From contig DATJTE010000230.1 of NCBI GenBank assembly GCA_035503715.1, positions 1 to 64,000 of the forward strand: a stretch of 64,000 bases of DNA, read 5' to 3'. The notes beneath the pieces are model-generated. The model saw only the letters and a list, made by a program, of their open reading frames with translations. It did not search any database and was not told the origin of the DNA. The position numbers and the translations under genes are program-made. Shown in pieces: positions 58,033 to 64,000 of this stretch. The DNA comes from OAS926 sp035503715 (GTDB taxonomy: Bacteria > Pseudomonadota > Alphaproteobacteria > Rhizobiales > Rhizobiaceae). Numbering within the stretch: the first letter of the stretch is position 1; every line of letters begins with the position of its first letter.

Positions 58033-60009
58033 CTACGTCCGTCCGACAAACGGTGCTTGCACCGTCAGCGGTGGGGCGGGGCCGACCGCCGGCTTCGGGA
58101 AGAACTTCGGCGCGGCGTGGCGCTCGCCGAACATCACATCGAACTGCAGCCGGCGAAGATTATCGAGGGCGGGAGAGGATGCGCCCTGGCGCTGCCAGTC
58201 GGGCGTGGCGTCGCCCTTGCCGTCGATCAGCAGATAGCGGTCGATGACGCTGTACTGTTCGCGCAGATCGCGCAGCGTTCCGGTGTAATAGGGGTGGTTG
58301 AAGCCCGCCGCCTCGAGCACGTGCAGCGGCAGGAAGGACGGGCTGACGGTGCCGATATTGGTGACACGGCCGAGCCGGTTCGACCAGATCACCAGCGGCG
58401 TCTCGCGGTTCTCGCGCATGTCGGCGGCCGGCCCGGTGCGCGGCGCGACGAGATCGTCGAGGAAGCCGGTCTCCATATAGGCTGGCCCGAGCGGCGGCAG
58501 GTGATCGCCGAAATAGACGATGATCGTCTCGCGGTCGCGATTGCGCGCCCATTTCACCAGATCGGCGAGCATCTTGTCGGCGTCGCGCACGCCTTCGGCA
58601 TAGCTCGCGATCGAGTCGGCGGCTTCCTCGCTGGTATGCGCGGCAGCGCGGATCTTCTTGTCCGGATAGCGGCTGCCGGGATAGGGACCGTGCCCCTGGA
58701 TCGTGACTGCAAAGAGGAAGAACGGATCTTCGATGGCTTCCGCCTCGCGGATGATCTCCTCGCCGAACGCGATGTCGGACACTTGGCCGCCGCGACGCTC
58801 AAGCGCCGGCAGGTTTTCTTCCGACTTGAACGCCTGGAAGCCCAGCGCCTCATAGACATTGGTGCGGTTCCAGAAGCCGCCGCGGAAGGGATGCAGCGCG
58901 CGCGTCACATAGCCTTCGCCGCCGAGGAAGGAGGCGAGCGAGGGCAGGTCACGCCGGACATATTGCTGGTACGGGATGCCGCCGAAGGGCAGGAAGGCGT
59001 TGGAGAAGCCGGTCAGCGCCTCGAACTCGACATTGGCGGTCATGCCGCCGAATTCAGGCGAGAAGACGTGGCCGGACTGCAGCCGGCGCGCGGTCGCGAT
59101 CGGGTCTGACGAGAAGCTGACGCCGGGCAGCCGCGTCGGATCCCAGAAGGATTCGCTCATCACGATGATGATGTCGGGTTTGGTCGCCGGCACATGCACC
59201 GCAGCCGGCGGCGTCATCGACCGCATCGCCGCTTCGGAATAACCGGCCGGTGCCTTGACCTTCGCCATCGGAATGTTGAGCAGGAAGGCGGCGGTGAAGC
59301 CGTTGTGGTCGTAATTCGCCGTCTGGTCCCACATCATCGGCGAGATCCAGAGACGGTCGCGATACCAGGAATAGGTGTACGCGTCCATGTTGAGCGCGAA
59401 GAGCGCGAGCAGCGGCAGCGCAACGGCCAATCGCGCGCCGCGGCCATAGAGCGGGATGCGGCGGAACAGCCGCTTGCGCTTCATCCAGAGAAGGGCGAGC
59501 ACGCCGACGCCGGCAATGCCTCCGGCAATGACGGCCGCCGCGACCAGCGGACGCTCGCCGGCAAGCAGCGGCCAGAGGTCGACGACCTGGTTGGCGAACA
59601 GCAGATCGGACGGGTAGAGCGGATCGCCGAGATAGAGCGATTTCTGCTGCGCGGCCCAGGCGAGGCCAAGTGCGAGCGGCGCAAGGATGAGCAGGCCCTG
59701 ATGCCGGCGGCCGAGGATGGCGTCGAGCGCCAGGAGCGTCAGGGCGTAGATGGCGATGGTCGACCAGCCCGGACGGTAGCTTTCGGTGAAGAAGCGAAGC
59801 GTGCCAGCGGTCGAGCCGCGAAACAGGAGCTCGACCAGGACGGCGAGCGCCAGCGCCACACCGAGGCTGGTCGCGATCGAAAGCGCAAAACGCAGGGCGC
59901 GCGAACGCTGCCGCCCCGCCGGGCCGGCGCCTGTGCGGACGGCCTCAGGGGCGGCCTGTTCCGTTAGGACCTTTGCTGCCGATTGCGCCAAACTCGTCTC
60001 CTCGGCCAC
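58033..60009 (-). CDS. LTA-synthase-family sulfatase-fold phosphoglycerol transferase
   Basis: A 658-aa membrane enzyme. About five helices lie in residues 40-215, followed by an extracytoplasmic alkaline-phosphatase/sulfatase-fold domain (about 280-600). Catalytic features are IIVMSESFWDP (metal Glu), GGMTANVEFEALTG with the Thr nucleophile position of LtaS, QGHGPYPGS and FGDHLPPLG. Family members transfer glycerol phosphate from phosphatidylglycerol onto glycans (LtaS, OpgB; CgmB of Sinorhizobium acts on cyclic glucan). Position after ndvB–ndvA suggests modification of cyclic glucan; this is inference. The GTG at 60009 has a poor ribosome site. Confidence 0.82.
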   Translation of the reverse strand: MAEETSLAQSAAKVLTEQAAPEAVRTGAGPAGRQRSRALRFALSIATSLGVALALAVLVELLFRGSTAGTLRFFTESYRPGWSTIAIYALTLLALDAILGRRHQGLLILAPLALGLAWAAQQKSLYLGDPLYPSDLLFANQVVDLWPLLAGERPLVAAAVIAGGIAGVGVLALLWMKRKRLFRRIPLYGRGARLAVALPLLALFALNMDAYTYSWYRDRLWISPMMWDQTANYDHNGFTAAFLLNIPMAKVKAPAGYSEAAMRSMTPPAAVHVPATKPDIIIVMSESFWDPTRLPGVSFSSDPIATARRLQSGHVFSPEFGGMTANVEFEALTGFSNAFLPFGGIPYQQYVRRDLPSLASFLGGEGYVTRALHPFRGGFWNRTNVYEALGFQAFKSEENLPALERRGGQVSDIAFGEEIIREAEAIEDPFFLFAVTIQGHGPYPGSRYPDKKIRAAAHTSEEAADSIASYAEGVRDADKMLADLVKWARNRDRETIIVYFGDHLPPLGPAYMETGFLDDLVAPRTGPAADMRENRETPLVIWSNRLGRVTNIGTVSPSFLPLHVLEAAGFNHPYYTGTLRDLREQYSVIDRYLLIDGKGDATPDWQRQGASSPALDNLRRLQFDVMFGERHAAPKFFPKPAVGPAPPLTVQAPFVGRT

Positions 60010-60332
60010 AAAGCCGGTACTGTCAGGGGAATGTCACAAAACTGTCACGCTCCATAACGCACGGCGCGGCAAAAACGCTCCGAAAATATGTCGCGGTTGA
60101 ACGATTTTTGTTGCGAATTGTTACGGAAAACGCCCGGAAATGCGGGCTTTGGCCATGCCGCCGGCTAACAGGCGCGAGGCGTAAGCCGGCGAACGAAATT
60201 GCGGCGTTGCGCCGAGGCGTCAGGAGATGTCGCGAACCGGTTTGCAAAATCGGAAAAAAGCTCTCAATCTGTTAGCCGCCGCAACGAACCCGTGAACCGG
60301 ATTCGTAAGACGGCAAACAAGGGAGGTTTTCG
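60010..60332. other. 323-nt divergent control region
   Basis: No gene. It holds the PhoB-like box (60020-60048), a possible -10, a short hairpin GCCCG-GAAATG-CGGGC followed by TTT (60132-60150) and the AAGGGAGG ribosome site before the 60333 ATG. The rest is an apparently untranslated leader of about 270 nt, in which I see no known riboswitch. Confidence 0.7.
60020..60058 (+). promoter_or_regulatory. PhoB-box-like triple direct repeat and -10
   Basis: CTGTCAG (60020-60026), ATGTCAC (60031-60037) and CTGTCAC (60042-60048) repeat every 11 bp, separated by GGGA and AAAA. Repeats two and three closely match the PhoB consensus CTGTCAT-A(A/T)A(T/A)-CTGTCA(T/C). CATAAC at 60053-60058 is a possible -10 at PhoB-promoter spacing. 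The direction is rightward. The box also lies 10 nt before the leftward transferase start, where bound PhoB could block transcription. Confidence 0.72.
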
Positions 60333-61361
60333 ATGAACAGCAAATCCTTGCTGGGTGCGGTTGTTTTCGCCGGCAGCGTCGCTGCAGGCACGGGGCTCGC
60401 CGCGGCCGACAATCTGGTTCTCTATTGCAGCGCCGACGAGGCGTGGTGCCAGCAGATCAAGACCGGTTTTGAGGAGAAGACCGGCATCACCGTCGACATG
60501 ACCCGCAAATCGTCGGGCGAGACCTATGCGCAGGTGCGCGCCGAGGCGTCGAACCCGAAGGGCGATGTCTGGTGGGGCGGCACGGGCGATCCGCATTTGC
60601 AGGCCGCCGAGGAAGATCTGACGGTGCCTTATGAATCGCCGATGCGCGGTGAGCTGCACGACTGGGCGATCAAGCAGGCGGAAGCGGCCGGCAACAAGAC
60701 GATCGGCGTTTATTCCGGCGCGCTCGGCTTCGGCTACAACAAGGATCTGCTGGCCAAGAACAATCTGCCCGAGCCGAAATGCTGGGAGGACCTGACCAAG
60801 CCGGAATACAAGGGCCAGGTGCAGATCGCCAATCCGAACTCGTCCGGCACCGCCTATACCATGCTGGCGACGATGGTTCAGCTCTTCGGCGAGGATAAGG
60901 GCTTCGAGTACATGAAGGCCCTGCACAAGAACGTGAACCAGTACACTAAGTCCGGCTCCGCGCCGATCAAGGCGGCTGGTCTCGGCGAAACGACTATCGG
61001 CATCGTCTTCATGCACGATGCAGTGGCGCAGACCGCGGCCGGCTTCCCGATCGTTACCGTCGCGCCGTGTGAAGGCACTGGCTACGAGATCGGCTCGATG
61101 TCGCTGATCAAGGGGGCGCGCAACGAGGAACAGGCAAAGCAGTTCTACGATTGGGCGCTGTCGGCCGAGATGCAGTCGAAGGCGAAGGACGTGAAGTCGT
61201 TCCAGCTTCCATCCAACAAGGCAGCCGAAGTGTCTGAGCTGACGCCTGACCTGTCGACGATCAAGCTGATCGACTACGACTTCAAGAAATACGGTTCCAG
61301 CGACGAGCGTAAGCGGCTCCTCGCCAAATGGGACGCGGACGTCTCGACACTGCCGCAATAA
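60333..61361 (+). CDS. Periplasmic binding protein of an AfuABC/FbpABC-type importer
   Basis: A 342-aa type II binding protein. A signal peptide (VVFAGSVAAGTGLAAA) ends near residue 24. The mature N-terminus NLVLYCSADEAWCQQIKTGF and the WWGGTGDPHLQAAEEDL segment are typical of the AfuA branch. Two Tyr that bind Fe3+ in FbpA are not obvious at the usual place near the C-terminus. AfuA of Actinobacillus binds hexose phosphates, not iron. With a PhoB-like box upstream, an organophosphate ligand is a serious alternative. AAGGGAGG precedes the ATG. Confidence 0.85.
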   Translation: MNSKSLLGAVVFAGSVAAGTGLAAADNLVLYCSADEAWCQQIKTGFEEKTGITVDMTRKSSGETYAQVRAEASNPKGDVWWGGTGDPHLQAAEEDLTVPYESPMRGELHDWAIKQAEAAGNKTIGVYSGALGFGYNKDLLAKNNLPEPKCWEDLTKPEYKGQVQIANPNSSGTAYTMLATMVQLFGEDKGFEYMKALHKNVNQYTKSGSAPIKAAGLGETTIGIVFMHDAVAQTAAGFPIVTVAPCEGTGYEIGSMSLIKGARNEEQAKQFYDWALSAEMQSKAKDVKSFQLPSNKAAEVSELTPDLSTIKLIDYDFKKYGSSDERKRLLAKWDADVSTLPQ

Positions 61362-61364
61362 TCC

Positions 61365-63638
61365 GTGCGGAACGCCAGACCTGACTGGCCGCTTCATCCG
61401 ACCCTCGTCCTCTGGACGGCGGTCGGGTGGGCGGGTTTTGCGATCCTGCCGTGGTACGGACTGAACGACGGCATCCTGTCGCTCTCCTGGCTGTTCGATG
61501 GCTACCCGCTCGACAGCGATGTCGCGCCGGCGCTGTTCCTCAATCTGCAGGGCGAAAAACTCTGGCTGGCGCCGCTCGGCGTCCTGCTGCTGCTACCATT
61601 CGCGCTGTGGGGCCGGCCAAAATCCGACCCGCTGTTCGGCCCGGCGCTAATCGCCATCGGCGCCGCCGGATTGTTCTGGTTTGCCTTCCAGGGCTTTGCG
61701 ATCGGGCTGAAGGGTTTTCAGTACGAGTGGCTCGTCTCGACGTTCGGCGAACTCGGTGACCGGCAGTTCGGCATGGGCTACGGCGCGCTGCTCGTCGCCG
61801 GCGCATTCCTGTTCATCTTCACACTCGGCATCGCCGCGCGCGGCGCCATCGGCGGCGACGAGTTCGTCGTCGGCTCGATCGGCTTCGTCATCGCGGTCGT
61901 CGCCGTCTTCATCTTCATGCCGATCTTCCAGATGCTGGCCAGCGCGCTGATCACCGAGGATGGCACCTATTCGGTCAACACCTTCCTCGGCAAACTGTTC
62001 AGCCGCGAGATCTGGGGCATCGACTGCGTCACCGGCGGCAGCCGCTGCGGCGTCGCCTGGAATTCGCTGGTGCTGGCGATCCTCGTCGGCGTGCTGACCA
62101 CGCTGCTCGGTCTCGTCTTCGCGCTGATGCTGACGCGCACCGGCTTTCGTTACGGCCGGTTGCTGCGCGCGCTCACCGTGCTGCCGATCATCACGCCGCC
62201 CTTTGTCATCGGCCTTGCCATCATCCTGCTCTTCGGCCTGTCGGGCGCGGTGACGCAGGCGCTGGACTCGGTGTTCGGCATTCCGGCGACCCGCTGGGTC
62301 TACGGACTGCCCGGCTTGCTGATCGCGCAACTGCTCGCCTTCACGCCGATCGCATTCCTCGTGCTGATCGGTGTGGTGGAGGGTGTGAGCCCGTCGATGG
62401 AAGAGGCATCGCAGACGCTGCGCGCCGACCGCTGGCAGACCTTCTGGAACGTGTCGCTGCCGCTGATGCGGCCGGGCCTCGCCAACGCCTTCCTGCTCGG
62501 CTTCATCGAGAGCATGGCCGACTTCGGCAACCCGCTGGTTCTCGGCGGCAATTTCGACGTGCTGTCGACGGAAATCTTCTTCGCCATCGTCGGCGCGCAA
62601 TACGATCAGGCGCAGGCGGCGGTGCTGGCCATCGTTCTGCTCTTCTTCACGCTTGGCGCGTTCTGGGCGCAGCGCTTCTGGCTCGGCCGCAAATCCTACA
62701 CGACCGTTTCGGGCAAGGGCGATTCCGGCGTCCACCCGCATCTGCCGAAGCGGCTGAAATATACGGTCTACGCGATCGCCGGCTTCTGGACGCTCTTCAC
62801 GCTCGTCATCTACGCGACGATCTTCTACGGCAGCTTCGTCACGCTGTGGGGCGTCAACCACGACCTGACCGTCTCGCACTATGTGAAGGCGTTCGCCGTC
62901 GGGTGGAACGAGTTCGGCATCCACTGGCGCGGCGCCGCGTGGAGCTCGTTCTTCACCACGCTCCAGATCGCGCTTGTCTCGGCGCTGCCGACCGCGGCGA
63001 TCGGCCTGCTCACCGCCTATCTGCTGGTGCGCCAGAAATTCGCTGGCAAGGACGCCTTCGAGTTCGGCACGATGTTGTCCTTCGCCATCCCCGGCACGGT
63101 GATCGGCGTCTCCTACGTGATCGCCTTCAACGTGCCGCCGATCGAGCTGACCGGCACCGGCATCATCCTCGTCGTCTCGTTCATCTTCCGCAACATGCCC
63201 GTCGGCGTGCGCGCCGGCGTCGCTTCCATGTCCCAGATCGACAAGAGCCTGGACGAGTCTTCGCTCACACTTGGTGCAAGTTCCTGGCAGAGTTTCCGCA
63301 CCGTGATCCTGCCGCTGCTCAGGCCCGCAATCCTCGCCGCGCTCGTCTATTCCTTCGTGCGTGCGATGACGGCGATCAGCGCGATCATCTTCCTGGTCAG
63401 CGCGCGTTACGACATGTCGACCAGCTACATCGTCGCGCGTGTCGAGAACAATGAATACGGCATCGCGATTGCGTATTCCGCGGTACTGATCGCCGTGATG
63501 CTGGCCGTCATCGGCATCATGCAGCTTGTGGTCGGAACACGGCGCATAGGCCGGCGCGGCCTGAACGCCGATGCCGACCTTTCGCAGTCTCGAACCAATG
63601 TCAGTCAGTCCGGCGTGACGCCGGTGGGAGCGGGCTAA
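61365..63638 (+). CDS. Fused dual-domain permease of the AfuB/FbpB type
   Basis: A 757-aa inner-membrane protein with two permease modules in one chain. The first module has the EAA-like loop MEEASQTLRADRWQTFWNVS and the second LDESSLTLGASSWQSFRTVI. An N-terminal part of about 190 residues adds four to five extra helices before module one, as in other AfuB proteins. The GTG at 61365 lies 3 nt after the binding-protein stop; the ATPase follows directly. Confidence 0.9.
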   Translation: MRNARPDWPLHPTLVLWTAVGWAGFAILPWYGLNDGILSLSWLFDGYPLDSDVAPALFLNLQGEKLWLAPLGVLLLLPFALWGRPKSDPLFGPALIAIGAAGLFWFAFQGFAIGLKGFQYEWLVSTFGELGDRQFGMGYGALLVAGAFLFIFTLGIAARGAIGGDEFVVGSIGFVIAVVAVFIFMPIFQMLASALITEDGTYSVNTFLGKLFSREIWGIDCVTGGSRCGVAWNSLVLAILVGVLTTLLGLVFALMLTRTGFRYGRLLRALTVLPIITPPFVIGLAIILLFGLSGAVTQALDSVFGIPATRWVYGLPGLLIAQLLAFTPIAFLVLIGVVEGVSPSMEEASQTLRADRWQTFWNVSLPLMRPGLANAFLLGFIESMADFGNPLVLGGNFDVLSTEIFFAIVGAQYDQAQAAVLAIVLLFFTLGAFWAQRFWLGRKSYTTVSGKGDSGVHPHLPKRLKYTVYAIAGFWTLFTLVIYATIFYGSFVTLWGVNHDLTVSHYVKAFAVGWNEFGIHWRGAAWSSFFTTLQIALVSALPTAAIGLLTAYLLVRQKFAGKDAFEFGTMLSFAIPGTVIGVSYVIAFNVPPIELTGTGIILVVSFIFRNMPVGVRAGVASMSQIDKSLDESSLTLGASSWQSFRTVILPLLRPAILAALVYSFVRAMTAISAIIFLVSARYDMSTSYIVARVENNEYGIAIAYSAVLIAVMLAVIGIMQLVVGTRRIGRRGLNADADLSQSRTNVSQSGVTPVGAG

Positions 63639-64000
63639 GTGGCCAGGATCAGAAGCAACGCCGCCTCGGTCACCTTCGATCGCGTGACGAAAAAATACGG
63701 CGCCTTCACCGCGGTGAAGGAGATGTCGCTGCAGATCGAGGCGGGCAAACTGGTCACGTTGCTCGGGCCGTCGGGCTGCGGCAAGACGACGACGCTGCGC
63801 ATGATCGCCGGGCTGGAAATGGCGTCGGGCGGCCGCATCCTGATCGGCGACACCGATGTGACACGCCTGCCGGCGACCGACCGCGACGTGTCGATGGTCT
63901 TCCAGTCCTATGCGCTGTTCCCGCACATGACGGTGAATGAGAACGTGCAGTACGGGCTGAAGTTCTCCGGCTTCGACAAGAAGGAAGTCGTCGAGAGAGC
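63639..64000 (+). CDS. ATPase of the AfuABC/FbpABC-type importer, N-terminal part (cut by window end)
   Basis: The first 120 codons of an ABC ATPase. The start is GTG directly after the permease stop (TAAGTG). Walker A GPSGCGKTTT and the Q-loop VFQSYALFPHMTVNENV are present; signature, Walker B and any regulatory domain are outside the window. The YALFPHMTV form is typical of the FbpC/PotA/AfuC class, which often has a C-terminal OB domain. Confidence 0.93.
   Translation, partial: MARIRSNAASVTFDRVTKKYGAFTAVKEMSLQIEAGKLVTLLGPSGCGKTTTLRMIAGLEMASGGRILIGDTDVTRLPATDRDVSMVFQSYALFPHMTVNENVQYGLKFSGFDKKEVVER

Noticed and set aside
61647..63926. 759-aa minus-strand frame opposite the importer permease
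   Set aside because: Shadow frame rich in Arg, Gln, Glu and Asp; the opposite strand encodes a clear dual permease and ATPase.

Overview
The window is a GC-rich chromosomal segment from an alphaproteobacterium of the order Hyphomicrobiales, most like Mesorhizobium, Aminobacter or a relative. This rests on the aroA–cmk–rpsA order, a very large NdvB-type cyclic beta-1,2-glucan synthase followed by NdvA, an hmuPSTUV haem operon, the TIGR02300 acidic protein and RIME-like palindromes. The taxonomic call is inference from gene content. There is no rRNA, CRISPR array, prophage or intact insertion sequence.

Layout. 1-1507: end of a TonB-dependent receptor, then a HasA-like haem-binding domain fused to an RTX secretion tail. 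1540-4436: a TetR repressor divergent from a VOC protein and a DHA2 efflux pump. 4566-16401: tRNA-Leu and mostly housekeeping genes (gpmA, EVE protein, dapB, an MsbA-like exporter, glk, mepA, an epimerase, queG, a GST, uppP, a TauE/SafE permease, an NDUFA9-like protein). 16470-23655: a probable arginine/guanidino-compound module, with a ThDP decarboxylase and a guanidino hydrolase divergent from a polar amino-acid ABC importer and an Ldh-family dehydrogenase. 23721-28682: CsbD, rpsA, cmk and aroA, with a PemK/Phd toxin-antitoxin pair between cmk and aroA. 28910-34055: TIGR02300 protein, tRNA-Ala, and a ligD–ku–TPR run for non-homologous end joining. 34112-42593: haem uptake, with hmuV, hmuU, hmuT, hemS and hemP divergent from a TonB-dependent haem receptor, two small ORFs and tonB. 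42689-45475: a small ORF, topoisomerase IB, a stress-type SDR and a cupin. 45545-60009: galU divergent from ndvB, then ndvA, a repeat-rich gap with a DUF559 remnant, and an LTA-synthase-like phosphoglycerol transferase. 60333-64000: an AfuABC/FbpABC-type importer, cut by the window end.

How the parts fit. Several loci concern the envelope and periplasm: GalU supplies UDP-glucose, NdvB makes cyclic glucan, NdvA exports it, and the sulfatase-fold enzyme may add phosphoglycerol. UppP and MepA serve the wall. Three systems could serve iron or haem: the HasA-RTX locus, the Hmu locus and the AfuABC-type importer. A triple 11-bp TGTCA repeat matching a PhoB box lies upstream of that importer, and this argues that it may instead be a phosphate-regulated organophosphate transporter. 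The control signals I trust most are the PhoB-like box (60020-60048), a TGA-N9-TCA box over the hmu promoter (38262-38276), the 28-bp palindrome before the toxin-antitoxin pair (27297-27324) and the paired palindromes between tetR and the VOC gene (2135-2186).
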